This document shows, one piece after another, positions 55,223 to 64,000 of a stretch of DNA of 64,000 nt. A model generated the notes under the pieces. That model was not told the DNA's origin. It saw nothing but the letters and a program-made list of their open reading frames with translations, and did not search any database. This DNA comes from Alphaproteobacteria bacterium (GTDB taxonomy: Bacteria > Pseudomonadota > Alphaproteobacteria > Bin95): contig JACKII010000006.1 in assembly GCA_020638555.1 (NCBI GenBank), positions 62,001 through 126,000 of the forward strand, written 5' to 3'. Position 1 is the first letter of the stretch. Every line of letters starts with the position of its first letter. A program made the translations under genes and the position numbers.

Positions 55223-56572
55223 TTACATCTTGACTTCGTAGGGCCCGAGTTCGCCGCCGAAGATTGCCGGGTCGTACTCCACCTGCTTGCGGGGCACGAT
55301 TTCCACGACGTTCAGCAGGTCGAACTGGCTGGTCGGGTTCTCGTTGCCGCGCACGACCAGCACGTCCTTGAAGCACTGGTGGTCGGCGGCGCGATACTCG
55401 GTCGGGCCATTGCCCATGCCGTCGAACTTGAAGCCTTCCAGGGCCTTGATGACCTCCGGCGGATAGAAGGTGCCGGCGCGCTGGCAGGCATCGGCATAAA
55501 GGATGGCCTGGACGTAACAGGTCTGCGCCGCCTGCGACGGCGGGAAGCCGTATTCCTGGCCGAAGGATTTGACGAAGGCCTGGCTGGCCGCGTCCTGAAG
55601 CTTCCAGTTCCAGTTGGTGGTACCCAGAATGCCCTTGATCGCATCGCCGGCGCCGCGGGCCATCAGGCGCGAGAACAGCGGCACCACGATCTCGAACTTC
55701 TTGCCGTTAACCATTTTGTCCCGCAGGCCGAACTGCACCGCCTGGGTCAAGGAATTGATCATGTCCTTGCCGTAGTGGTTCAGGATCAGAACGTCGGCGC
55801 CGGAATTCAGCACCGGCGTGATATACTGGCTGAAATCGCCGGCGCCGAGCGGCGTGCGCACGGCGGCGACGGTCTGCCAGCCGAGTTCCTCGGTGGTGTT
55901 CTTGATCGACTCTTCCTGGGTCCAGCCCCAGGTATAGTCGGCGGTCAGGTGATAGGCGCGGCGGTCGCTGCCCATCTCCTTTTGCAGGATCGGACCCAAT
56001 GCCCGACCGGTCATGTAGGCGTTGAAGAAATGCCGGAAGCCGTACCGACGCTTGTCCTTGCCCGTGGTGTCGTTGGAGTGGGTCAGGCCGGCCATGAAGA
56101 CCACGCCCATCTCCTGCGCCAGCGATTGCACCGCGACGGCGACGCCGGAGGACGAGCCGCCGGAGAACATGATGACACCGTCCTTCTCGATCATGCGCTT
56201 GGCGCTGGCGCGGGCGGCGTCGGACTTGGTCTGGGTGTCGCCGGTGACATAGGTCACCTTCTTGCCGTTGACGCCGTCGCCCTTCAGCGCCAGCGGCTGC
56301 ATGGTGTTGAGCATGCCGCCATCGCCCTCGCCATTGATGTGCTTCACGGCGAGCTGGTAGGCGCGCAACTCGTCCGCACCCTCGTCGGCATAGGCGCCGG
56401 TCTGCGGCACGTTGAAACCGAACATCACGTTGGCGGCATTGCCGGGATTGTTGCGGAATTCCGCGCCGAAGGCATGGCGGGTGAAGAAGGCCGGGGTGGC
56501 CAGGGCGACGCTGCTGGCGCCCAGGCCTTTCAGCACGCTGCGGCGCCCAAATCCTTTGGTGAAATCAACCAT
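55223..56572 (-). CDS. Periplasmic substrate-binding protein of the liv cluster
   Basis: A 449-residue type-1 periplasmic-binding protein with a twin-Arg signal: FGRRSVLKGLGASSVALATP near residues 8-27 and cleavage after AFGA. The mature part starts FRNNPGNAANVMFGFNVPQTG and has LYADACQRAGTFYPPEVIKAL near the end. Its length (449) and motifs resemble urea/short-chain-amide or branched-chain amino-acid binders, but the ligand is unknown. Tat export implies folding before transport. ATG at 56572 has GGAGGAC upstream. First gene of the operon, divergent from the ScfR-type gene. Confidence 0.86.
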   Translation of the reverse strand: MVDFTKGFGRRSVLKGLGASSVALATPAFFTRHAFGAEFRNNPGNAANVMFGFNVPQTGAYADEGADELRAYQLAVKHINGEGDGGMLNTMQPLALKGDGVNGKKVTYVTGDTQTKSDAARASAKRMIEKDGVIMFSGGSSSGVAVAVQSLAQEMGVVFMAGLTHSNDTTGKDKRRYGFRHFFNAYMTGRALGPILQKEMGSDRRAYHLTADYTWGWTQEESIKNTTEELGWQTVAAVRTPLGAGDFSQYITPVLNSGADVLILNHYGKDMINSLTQAVQFGLRDKMVNGKKFEIVVPLFSRLMARGAGDAIKGILGTTNWNWKLQDAASQAFVKSFGQEYGFPPSQAAQTCYVQAILYADACQRAGTFYPPEVIKALEGFKFDGMGNGPTEYRAADHQCFKDVLVVRGNENPTSQFDLLNVVEIVPRKQVEYDPAIFGGELGPYEVKM

Positions 56573-56782
56573 CTGGTATGTCCTCCCGTGGACGAAATCA
56601 GGCCGGGCCGACGTGGCCCGCCGGATGGCGCCTGGCGCCATTTGCAGGGGGACAGTGTAAAGAGGCGGCGAAATGCAATGCAATATCACATTGAATTATA
56701 AGAAAAAATTTGTCAAAATGCGCACGATTATGTGCAGCGCAGTGTCAATTTGTGACTGACGCGCGCATCCGGGAGCCAGACC
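56573..56782. promoter_or_regulatory. Divergent liv / scfR-like control region
   Basis: An AT-rich block at about 56685-56720 contains TTTGTCAAA (56709-56717), similar in feel to the boxes upstream of ccr. GTCA-5-TGAC is at 56744-56756, and GCAC-GATTAT-GTGC at about 56722-56735. A site for the ScfR-type protein itself is possible. Neither promoter is assigned with confidence. Confidence 0.4.
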
Positions 56783-58354
56783 ATGGTTGCTGCCGCCCCT
56801 ATCGGGTTCCGCATTCGCGAGCGTCGCCGCGCCTTGGGGATGACCCAGGTCGGATTGGCGAAATCGCTCGGCATTTCCGCGAGCTATCTGAACCTGATCG
56901 AAGCGAACAAGCGCACGATCGGCGGCCGCCTGCTGCAACAGATCGCCCGCCATCTGGACCTCGACCTGGACCAACTGACCGGCGAGACCGAGCGGCGCCT
57001 GATCGCCGACCTGACCGAAGCCGCCGGCGCGCCGGTGGTGCGGCAAGCCGGTGTCGACCCGGCCAGCGTCGCGGATTTCGTCGGCCGGCATCCGACCTGG
57101 GCCGCGGCCTTGCTGGCGGCCCTGCGCTACACCCGCGCCCAGGAACTGACGGTTGCGGCGCTGTCGGACCGGCTGGCGCAGGACCCGGTGCTGGCCGATG
57201 CGCTGCACCAGGTGATCTCGCATGTGACCGCGATCCGCGCCACCGCCGAAATCATCGAGGGCGGCGAGGCGTTGCCGCCGGAAACGCGTGCGCGCTTCGA
57301 TGCCATCGTCGGCGAGGAGAGCGCCAACCTGGCGGCGGCGGCCCAGGCAATCGTCCGGTATTTCGACCGGCCGACGGCCAGCGGCGGCAGCGGCATTCCG
57401 CACGAGGAGGTGGACGATCACTTCATATCCCACGGCAACCATTTTCCCCGGCTGGAGCAGGCTGCGGACGCCATGCGCCGGGCTCTGGCCGCCCATGGCA
57501 GCACCATGGACGCGGCCCTGATCGATTATCTGGAACGGCGCCGGGGAATTTCCGTCCGCTCCGTGGCCCCGACCGAGGCCGATCTGGCCCAGTTTCACAA
57601 TCAGGCCCGCGTGAACGCGGAGGGGCAGGAACTGGTCTTCCTCGACAATGCCAGCCCCTCGACGCGCCGCTTTCACATGGCGCACATGGCGGCCGACCTG
57701 TTTGCGGCCGATGCGGTCGCGGTCGAGCTTGCCGGGGCGGCGGTGAGCAGCGCCGCCGCACGGCGCCGGGCGGCACGGGCGCTGGGGGCCTATGTGGCCG
57801 GTGCCTGCCTGTTTCCCTATGAGCCGTTCCTGGAGCAGGCCGAACGGTTGCGCTATGACATCGAATTGCTGCGCCAGCGCTATGCCGCCAGCTTCGAGCA
57901 GGTGGCGCACCGTCTGGTGACGTTGCGGCGACCGGGGGCCGAAGGGGTGCCGTTCGGCTTCCTGCGGGCCGATCCGGCCGGCAGCCTCTCCAAACGGTTT
58001 CCGCTGCCGGGCCTGGGGATTCCGCGCAGCGGGACCGGGTGTCCGCTCTGGGCGATCTACCGGGCGTTCCAGGCGCCGGACCGGATCGTGCGCCAGGTGG
58101 TGCAGTTTCCGAACCGCGCCCGCTTCCTGTTCATCGCCCGCACGGTCGCCAAGGACCCGGCGCGCTTTCCGGAACCGCCGTTTTTGCGTGCCGTCATGCT
58201 CGCCTGTGATACCATCCACGCCGACCGCACCGTTTATGCCGACGGTCTGAACCTGTCGGCCCGTGGGATCGAGACGCCGGTTGGGCCCACCTGCCGCATG
58301 TGTCCACGCAAGGACTGCCTGCATCGCGCCGAAGCTGCTATCGTTCCCGTCTAG
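56783..58354 (+). CDS. ScfR-family XRE-type transcriptional regulator
   Basis: A 523-residue regulator. Residues 6-65 form an XRE helix-turn-helix (RERRRALGMTQVGLAKSLGIS). The middle is an ImmA/IrrE-like region (ASPSTRRFHMAHMAADLFAA) in which the protease motif HExxH is not intact. The C-terminal DUF2083 region ends GPTCRMCPRKDCLHRAEA with clustered Cys. This is the short-chain fatty-acyl-CoA regulator layout (PccR, RamB, MccR types). It likely senses an acyl-CoA and controls carboxylases or ccr/ecm. It is divergent from the liv binding protein. Its target is not proven. Confidence 0.86.
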   Translation: MVAAAPIGFRIRERRRALGMTQVGLAKSLGISASYLNLIEANKRTIGGRLLQQIARHLDLDLDQLTGETERRLIADLTEAAGAPVVRQAGVDPASVADFVGRHPTWAAALLAALRYTRAQELTVAALSDRLAQDPVLADALHQVISHVTAIRATAEIIEGGEALPPETRARFDAIVGEESANLAAAAQAIVRYFDRPTASGGSGIPHEEVDDHFISHGNHFPRLEQAADAMRRALAAHGSTMDAALIDYLERRRGISVRSVAPTEADLAQFHNQARVNAEGQELVFLDNASPSTRRFHMAHMAADLFAADAVAVELAGAAVSSAAARRRAARALGAYVAGACLFPYEPFLEQAERLRYDIELLRQRYAASFEQVAHRLVTLRRPGAEGVPFGFLRADPAGSLSKRFPLPGLGIPRSGTGCPLWAIYRAFQAPDRIVRQVVQFPNRARFLFIARTVAKDPARFPEPPFLRAVMLACDTIHADRTVYADGLNLSARGIETPVGPTCRMCPRKDCLHRAEAAIVPV

Positions 58355-58390
58355 CGTTGGCCTTGGGTCGGCGCGTTGGAGGATAGCCCG

Positions 58391-58765
58391 TTGACCACGA
58401 AAGTTCTGATCGCAGAGGATGAGGCGAATATCGCCGAATTGCTGCGATTCCTGCTGGAGCGCGCCGGCCACGAGACCCGCTGGGTCGCCGATGGGCAAGC
58501 GGCGGTGACGACGGCGCGCAGCTATCGGCCGGATGTGCTGGTGCTGGATGTGATGTTGCCGACCCTTTCGGGCTATGAGGTGTTGAAGGCGGTGCGGGCG
58601 GACCCGGCCATTGCCGGATTGCCCGTGCTGATGCTGACCGCGAAAGGCCAGGAAAAGGACCGGCGGCTGGCGCAGGAACTGGGCGCCAACGCCTTCATCA
58701 CCAAGCCCTTCTCGAATATCGACGTCTTGTCGCGGGTGGCGGAACTGGCCACCGGAGAGGTGTAG
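58391..58765 (+). CDS. Single-domain response regulator receiver protein
   Basis: A 124-residue CheY-like receiver without an output domain: [14 protein letters not shown], phospho-acceptor Asp53 in [28 protein letters not shown] and the Lys in [12 protein letters not shown]. The start is TTG at 58391, with GGAGG eight bases upstream; an earlier TTG at 58376 has none. It lies between the ScfR-type gene and queF, and upstream of a symporter-type histidine kinase that lacks its own receiver. It is a plausible phospho-partner (inference). Confidence 0.85.
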   Translation: MTTKVLIAEDEANIAELLRFLLERAGHETRWVADGQAAVTTARSYRPDVLVLDVMLPTLSGYEVLKAVRADPAIAGLPVLMLTAKGQEKDRRLAQELGANAFITKPFSNIDVLSRVAELATGEV

Positions 58766-58769
58766 GCCC

Positions 58770-59225
58770 ATGCCCACCGAGCACCTGACCCAACTGGGTC
58801 GCCAGACCGAAACGCCGGCAAGCCCCGAGACGGCGGTTTTGGAGCGAATTCCCAACCCGCACCCGGACACGCTCTACACGGTTCGCTTCGTGCAGCCGGA
58901 ATTCACATCGCTCTGCCCGGTGACCGGCCAGCCGGATTTTGCGCATCTGGTGCTGGACTACGCGCCGGACGGCTGGTTGGTGGAGAGCAAGTCGCTGAAG
59001 CTCTATCTGGGCGCGTTTCGCAATCACGGCGCCTTTCACGAGGCCTGCACGCTGGATATCGGCAAGAAGCTGGTGGCGACGCTGGCGCCGCGCTGGCTGC
59101 GGATCGGCGGCTATTGGTATCCGCGCGGCGGCATGCCCATCGACGTGTTCTGGCAGACCGGCGAGCCGCCGGCCGGCCTGTGGCTGCCGGATCAGGGCGT
59201 GGCGCCCTATCGCGGCCGGGGCTAG
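58770..59225 (+). CDS. queF: NADPH-dependent preQ0 reductase
   Basis: A 151-residue QueF. The catalytic Cys49 lies in [16 protein letters not shown] with Asp56, and [15 protein letters not shown] and [13 protein letters not shown] follow. It reduces the nitrile of 7-cyano-7-deazaguanine to preQ1 in queuosine synthesis. Length matches unimodular QueF. It starts four bases after the receiver gene's stop, an odd placement between signalling genes, and no other queuosine gene is close. Confidence 0.93.
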   Translation: MPTEHLTQLGRQTETPASPETAVLERIPNPHPDTLYTVRFVQPEFTSLCPVTGQPDFAHLVLDYAPDGWLVESKSLKLYLGAFRNHGAFHEACTLDIGKKLVATLAPRWLRIGGYWYPRGGMPIDVFWQTGEPPAGLWLPDQGVAPYRGRG

Positions 59226-59262
59226 CGCGGCCGCCCGTCGCGGCAAAGGAGAATGCGAGGCC

Positions 59263-59502
59263 ATGAACCGCCAGAAACTGCACGCCGCCGCCCTGGTGTT
59301 GCCGCTGCTGGGCGTGTTCCTGCTGCTGTCGCCGATCATCCGCCTGGTCGAGAGCGGGGCCGAGGCCGATGGCGGCGCTCGGGCGATGCTTTATGTGTTC
59401 GGCACCTGGATCGGCCTGATCGTGCTGGCGTTTTTGCTGGCCCGTGCCCTGATCCGCGCCGAGCCGCTGGACGCACCGCCCGCCGACGAGCCGGGGCCGT
59501 GA
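59263..59502 (+). CDS. Small two-helix membrane protein
   Basis: A 79-residue protein with two hydrophobic segments (LHAAALVLPLLGVFLLLSPI and AMLYVFGTWIGLIVLAFLLA) joined by a short polar loop, and a Pro-rich acidic tail. I do not recognise a named family. It is 13 bases upstream of the kinase gene and probably co-translated. Small membrane proteins often sit beside CbrA-like kinases and may help the symporter domain assemble. Confidence 0.7.
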   Translation: MNRQKLHAAALVLPLLGVFLLLSPIIRLVESGAEADGGARAMLYVFGTWIGLIVLAFLLARALIRAEPLDAPPADEPGP

Positions 59503-59515
59503 GGACCCACCGGCG

Positions 59516-62245
59516 ATGCTGAGTGCCGACCGCGTCCTGATCTTCGCGCTGGCCTATGTGGCATTGCTGTTCGGCCTGGCGTTTCTGGCGGATCGGCTGG
59601 CGAAGGCCGGGCGGCTGGGCCTGGTGCAGGGGCCGGTGATCTACACGCTGTCGATTTCGGTCTATTGCACGTCGTGGACCTTCTATGGCGCCGTCGGCTC
59701 GGCCGCGCGCGGCGGCCTGGAGTTCGTGACGATCTATCTGGGGCCGACCCTGGTCTTCATCGGCTGGTGGTATCTGCTGCGCAAAATGGTGCGGATCGGC
59801 CGGACGCACCGCATTTCCTCGATTGCCGACCTGATTTCGTCGCGCTTCGGCAAAAGCAACACGCTGGCCGTGCTCGTGACCTTGCTGGCCGTGCTGGGCA
59901 CCACCCCCTATATCGCCCTGCAACTGAAGGCGGTGACCAGCAGTTTCCAGATCGTCTCCAACGCCCATCCCGAGGCGCTGCTGGGCATTTCCGCCGGAGA
60001 GGGGGAGGCGGTGCCGGCCTTCTGGCTGGCGGTCGGGCTGGCGGTGTTCACCATCCTGTTCGGCACCCGCAATATCGACGCGAACGAGCGCCATCCGGGC
60101 GTGGTCGCGGCCATCGCGTTCGAGGCGCTGGTGAAGCTGGTGGCGCTGCTGGCCGTTGGCGTGTTCGTCGTGTTTGCCATTGGCGGCGGCCTGCCCGAGG
60201 TCTTTTCCAGCCCGGAGGCGCGGGCGGTGCTGGCGCGGGAGGACCCGTTCGGCAGCCGCTGGCTGACACTGACCTTTCTGGCCGCCGCAGCCATCATCTG
60301 CCTGCCGCGCCAGTTCCAGATCACCGTGGTGGAAAACGCGAACGAGCGGCATCTGGCGACCGCCTCCTGGCTGTTTCCGGCCTATCTGGTGCTGATGTGC
60401 CTGTTCACCCTGCCGATCGCCATTGTCGGCCTGGGCCATCTGCCGGACGGCGCCAACCCGGACATGTTCGTCCTCACCCTGCCCATGGCGGCGGGGGCGG
60501 ACTGGCTGGCGCTGCTGACCTTTATCGGCGGGTTTTCGTCGGCGACCAGCATGGTGATCGTCGCCTCCATCGCGCTTTCGATCATGATTTCCAATCATAT
60601 CGTCATGCCGCTGGCGCTGCGCTTGCCCCGTCACCGGGTCGACGAAAGCGGCGACGTGCGCAGCCTGTTGCTGAACGCGCGGCGGGTCGCCATCGGCATG
60701 GTCATGCTGCTGGGCTTTCTGTACTACCAGGTCACGGCGAACCAGCCGGCGCTGGCGGCGATGGGCCTGATCGCATTCGCGGGGGTGGCGCAGTTCCTGC
60801 CGGCCATCGTCATCGGCCTTTATTGGCGGGGGGCGACGGCAAAGGGCGCGGTCGCCGGCCTCTCCGCCGGGTTTCTGGTCTGGGCCTATACCCTGCTGCT
60901 GCCGAATTTCGCGGTTCACGGCAACTGGGTCGCCGACCTCGTCGCCGACGGGCCGTTCGGTCTGGTCTGGTTGCGGCCGAATGCGTTGCTGGGCCTCAGC
61001 CATCTCGATCCGCTGGTGCATGCGGTCTATTGGAGCCTGTCGGCCAATGTCGCCCTGCTGGTCGGCGTCTCGCTGTTTTCCCAGCGCGCGCCGCTGGAGC
61101 GGTTGCAGAGCGCGCTGTTCGTCGACGTGTTCCGCAATCCGGCCCAGCACGAAAGCCGGGCACTGGTGCGGACCGCCGCCATCGACGACCTGTTCGTGCT
61201 GACCCAGCGCATTCTGGGGGCCGACGAGGCGTTGCGGCTGTTCCAGGCGGCGGCGCGGCGCCAGGGCGTGCCCGGCAACCTGCCGCGGCCGGATGCGGCC
61301 TTCATCGGGGCGCTGGAGCGGCAGCTGGCGGGCTCCATCGGTGCCGCGTCGGCGCGGGTGATGATCGGGCAGGTGGCCTCGGGCGAGACCATCAGCATGA
61401 ACGAGATCGTGCGCATGATCGACGAAACCCAGCAGGTGATCGAATACAGCCACGAGCTGGAAGTGAAATCGCGCGAGTTGGAGCGGACCGCGGCGCAACT
61501 GCGCGCCGCCAATCTGCGGTTGCGCCAGCTCGACCACGAGAAGGACGACTTTCTGAGCCAGGTCAGCCACGAATTGCGCACGCCCATGACCTCGATCCGG
61601 TCGTTCAGCGACGTGCTGATCAACGCGGACGATATCCCGCCCGCCCAGGCCAAGCGCTTTCTGACCATCATCCAGGAGGAAAGCCTGCGGCTGACGCGGC
61701 TGCTGGACGAAATCCTGGACCTCAGCCACCTGGAGAAGGGCGAGCGCGCGCTGGAACTGGAGGCGCTGAACCCGGAGGATGCGGTGGGCCGGGCGCTTGC
61801 CGCCTGCGAGGGCCTGGCACGGCAGTTGCGCGTGAATGTCGACCATCTGCCGGGGGCGGGCGACGTCCAGGTGCGCGCCCATATCGACCGGCTGGAACAG
61901 GTTCTGGTCAACCTGATCGCCAATGCCATCAAGTACAACACCAACCCGAACCCGCTGGTGGTCGTCTCCAGCCAGATCGAAGGGACGGAATACCGGGTGC
62001 TGGTGGAGGACAACGGCCCGGGTATCGCCGAGGCCGACCGGCCGAAACTGTTCACCAAATTCGCCCGCGGCTGGCAGCGGGTGGAGCAGGGCCGCGCCGG
62101 GGCCGGCCTGGGGCTGGCGATCAGCTGGGAAATCATGAAGCAGTTCGACGGGCGGCTGGAGCTGTTGCGCTCGTCCGAGCGCGGATCGACCTTCGCCATT
62201 GCCTTGCCGTTGCACGCGCCTGCGACCTCCTCGCCGACCGCCTAG
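59516..62245 (+). CDS. Sodium/solute symporter-fused sensor histidine kinase (CbrA-like)
   Basis: A 909-residue protein. The first 500 residues are a 12-helix-type sodium:solute symporter domain (QGPVIYTLSISVYCTSWTFY, NTLAVLVTLLAVLGTTPYIA). A kinase module follows, with a linker region then His685 in QVSHELRTPMTSIR, N-box LVNLIANAIKYNTN, G-box VEDNGPGI and GAGLGLAIS. No receiver or PAS domain is apparent. CbrA in Pseudomonas and related proteins sense nutrient state and control carbon use. The likely partner is the single-domain receiver at 58391, but the window has no DNA-binding response regulator. Confidence 0.89.
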   Translation: MLSADRVLIFALAYVALLFGLAFLADRLAKAGRLGLVQGPVIYTLSISVYCTSWTFYGAVGSAARGGLEFVTIYLGPTLVFIGWWYLLRKMVRIGRTHRISSIADLISSRFGKSNTLAVLVTLLAVLGTTPYIALQLKAVTSSFQIVSNAHPEALLGISAGEGEAVPAFWLAVGLAVFTILFGTRNIDANERHPGVVAAIAFEALVKLVALLAVGVFVVFAIGGGLPEVFSSPEARAVLAREDPFGSRWLTLTFLAAAAIICLPRQFQITVVENANERHLATASWLFPAYLVLMCLFTLPIAIVGLGHLPDGANPDMFVLTLPMAAGADWLALLTFIGGFSSATSMVIVASIALSIMISNHIVMPLALRLPRHRVDESGDVRSLLLNARRVAIGMVMLLGFLYYQVTANQPALAAMGLIAFAGVAQFLPAIVIGLYWRGATAKGAVAGLSAGFLVWAYTLLLPNFAVHGNWVADLVADGPFGLVWLRPNALLGLSHLDPLVHAVYWSLSANVALLVGVSLFSQRAPLERLQSALFVDVFRNPAQHESRALVRTAAIDDLFVLTQRILGADEALRLFQAAARRQGVPGNLPRPDAAFIGALERQLAGSIGAASARVMIGQVASGETISMNEIVRMIDETQQVIEYSHELEVKSRELERTAAQLRAANLRLRQLDHEKDDFLSQVSHELRTPMTSIRSFSDVLINADDIPPAQAKRFLTIIQEESLRLTRLLDEILDLSHLEKGERALELEALNPEDAVGRALAACEGLARQLRVNVDHLPGAGDVQVRAHIDRLEQVLVNLIANAIKYNTNPNPLVVVSSQIEGTEYRVLVEDNGPGIAEADRPKLFTKFARGWQRVEQGRAGAGLGLAISWEIMKQFDGRLELLRSSERGSTFAIALPLHAPATSSPTA

Positions 62246-62316
62246 GCACTGGCGTCCGGTGCAGCGCGGTGCTACCACCGGAGGCGATCAATGGACGTTG
62301 ACGAGGAGATCCAGAG

Positions 62317-63089
<773 letters not shown>

Positions 63090-63090
<1 letters not shown>

Positions 63091-63620
63091 TGCCGCTCTA
63101 CGAACTGGACGGCATGCGCCCCGTTCTGGACGATCCGGACGATTGCTGGATCGCGCCGACGGCCACGGTGATCGGCAATGTGCGCATCTGCAAGGGTGCC
63201 TCGGTCTGGTGGGGCTGCACCATCCGCGGCGACAACGAGCTGATCACCATCGGCGAGGGGGCGCAGGTGCAGGACGGCAGCGTGCTGCACACCGACCCCG
63301 GCTTCCCGCTGACGCTGGAGAAAAACTCCAGCGTCGGCCACATGGCCATGCTGCACGGTTGCACCGTCGGCGAGGGCTCGCTGGTGGGCATTGGCGCCGT
63401 GGTGCTGAACGGGGCGAAGATCGGCAAGAACTGCCTGGTCGGCGCCAAGGCCTTTGTCCGCGAGGGGATGGAGGTGGCCGAGGGCTCCATGGTGCTGGGC
63501 ATTCCCGGCAAGGTGGTACGCCAGCTGGGACCGGAGCAGATCGCCGGCATCAACCGCACCGCCTTTCATTACCAGGAGAACTGGCGGCGGATGGTGGCCA
63601 AGGGCAAGCGCATCGACTGA
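63090..63620 (+). CDS. Gamma carbonic anhydrase family protein
   Basis: A 176-residue left-handed beta-helix. Hexapeptide repeats run from [18 protein letters not shown] to [19 protein letters not shown]. Metal-binding His residues are in SVLHTDPG and [10 protein letters not shown]. Most such proteins are annotated as gamma carbonic anhydrase or acetyltransferase-like. ATG at 63090 overlaps the preceding stop (TGATG). Co-transcribed with the SDR. CO2 supply for carboxylases is a speculative link. Confidence 0.87.
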
Positions 63621-63669
63621 CGGCGCGGATGCGTCCGGATGCGTGCGGCCGCTATCGCTACGGTTTGAG

Positions 63670-63694
63670 ACGCCCCGGGGCATTCCCGGGGCGT
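63670..63694 (+). terminator. Hairpin downstream of the carbonic anhydrase gene
   Basis: ACGCCCCGGG (63670-63679) pairs with CCCGGGGCGT (63685-63694) around GCATT, forming a 10-bp GC-rich stem 50 bases after the stop. A weak T-containing run (TGCTCT) follows. The remaining 172-base gap up to hemH is otherwise unremarkable. Confidence 0.65.
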
Positions 63695-63792
63695 TGCTCT
63701 GGCGACGGCCGCGTCGTCGGCACCCCTGGCCTTTCTAAGAGCCGGCCACCATATCGCCCGGTTGAGCCCCACCGCGAGAGAGAGCCCGACGG

Positions 63793-64000
63793 ATGACCGC
63801 CTATCGCCTGCCGCCCGACCATCCGCCGCTGCCGCAGCCGAAGGTCGGCGTGCTGCTGACGGCGCTCGGCACGCCGGACGGGCACGACCCGGCCTCGATG
63901 CGGCGCTATCTGAAGGAATTCCTCTCGGACCGGCGAGTGATTGACGTCAACCGCGTGCTGTGGTGGGCGATCCTGAACGGCATCATCCTGAACACCCGCC
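63793..64000 (+). CDS. hemH: Ferrochelatase, 5' part (runs off window)
   Basis: The first 69 codons are present. They read [20 protein letters not shown], then [20 protein letters not shown] and [13 protein letters not shown], the well-conserved N-terminus of ferrochelatase, where LTNLGTP is usual and LTALGTP is seen here. Ferrochelatase inserts ferrous iron into protoporphyrin IX. The ATG at 63793 has a weak GAGAG upstream. The His and Glu of the active site lie beyond the window end. Confidence 0.9.
   Translation, partial: MTAYRLPPDHPPLPQPKVGVLLTALGTPDGHDPASMRRYLKEFLSDRRVIDVNRVLWWAILNGIILNTR

Noticed and set aside
59336..62278. Long minus-strand open frame of about 980 codons opposite the kinase
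   Set aside because: It lies entirely over the symporter-type kinase, whose motifs are unmistakable; the antisense protein is low-complexity Arg/Gly/Pro/His-rich.

Overview
The window is high-GC DNA with dense, short-spaced genes. It reads like an aerobic alphaproteobacterium, probably of the Rhodospirillales type. The signs are a divergent ethylmalonyl-CoA mutase / crotonyl-CoA carboxylase-reductase pair, an ScfR-type regulator, a histidine kinase fused to a sodium/solute symporter domain, LapG- and MlaC-like envelope proteins, and many catabolic families (LLM flavoenzymes, MmgE/PrpD, Ldh-2, hydantoinase A/B, SDRs, acyl-CoA carboxylases). The lineage call is inference. I saw no rRNA, tRNA, CRISPR array, phage, insertion sequence or defence island.

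Layout. 1-2.3 kb: end of an SMR efflux gene, a phytanoyl-CoA-type dioxygenase and a divergent SsuD-like monooxygenase. 2.6-6.1 kb: ecm and ccr, the core of the ethylmalonyl-CoA pathway. 6.3-12.3 kb: a lipoprotein, a 2-hydroxyacid dehydrogenase, a CopD-like membrane protein, an SMP-30 lactonase, phnN and an MFS transporter. 12.4-17.4 kb: a methylisocitrate-lyase-like gene divergent from a PrpF-like isomerase, an isolated exported protein with a PEP-CTERM-like tail, and an MmgE/PrpD gene coupled to a thioesterase. 17.7-23.2 kb: two Ldh-2 family dehydrogenases bracketing an MFS transporter and a cytochrome c, then an amidase. 23.6-28.8 kb: a small membrane protein, an S49 peptidase, a GT2 / LpxB_N / ArnT-like envelope glycosylation set and an MFS exporter. 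28.9-35.9 kb: an SDR, a biotin carboxylase and carboxyltransferase pair (methylcrotonyl-CoA carboxylase type), two more SDRs, a RidA protein and a peroxiredoxin. 36-42 kb: MlaC-like and LapG-like proteins, an AhpD-like protein and hydantoinase A/B. 42.2-49.6 kb: a single-chain acyl-CoA carboxylase, a TauD-like dioxygenase, a dienelactone-hydrolase/LLM pair and a small gluconate-dehydrogenase-type subunit paired with a GMC oxidoreductase. 51.4-56.6 kb: a complete liv-type ABC transporter (SBP, H, M, G, F). 56.8-62.2 kb: ScfR-type regulator, receiver protein, queF, small membrane protein and symporter-type histidine kinase. 62.3-64 kb: an SDR, a gamma carbonic anhydrase and the start of hemH.

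How it fits together. The recurring theme is short-chain and branched acyl-CoA use: ccr/ecm, two carboxylase systems, the methylcitrate-like genes, branched 3-hydroxyacyl-CoA-type SDRs, and an acyl-CoA-sensing-type regulator next to a uptake system for branched-chain amino acids or related amides.

The most notable non-coding feature is two families of palindromic intergenic elements. One has AGCTTTCCCGG-type ends and the other GCGTCATTGC-type ends. Between them they occupy every convergent gap longer than 100 bp and several tandem gaps, and one copy carries a five-unit 28-nt tandem expansion. I found no clear, wholly new biological system. The best leads are these elements, the isolated PEP-CTERM-like protein, the 13-bp perfect palindrome upstream of the MmgE/PrpD gene, and the regulator/kinase cluster.
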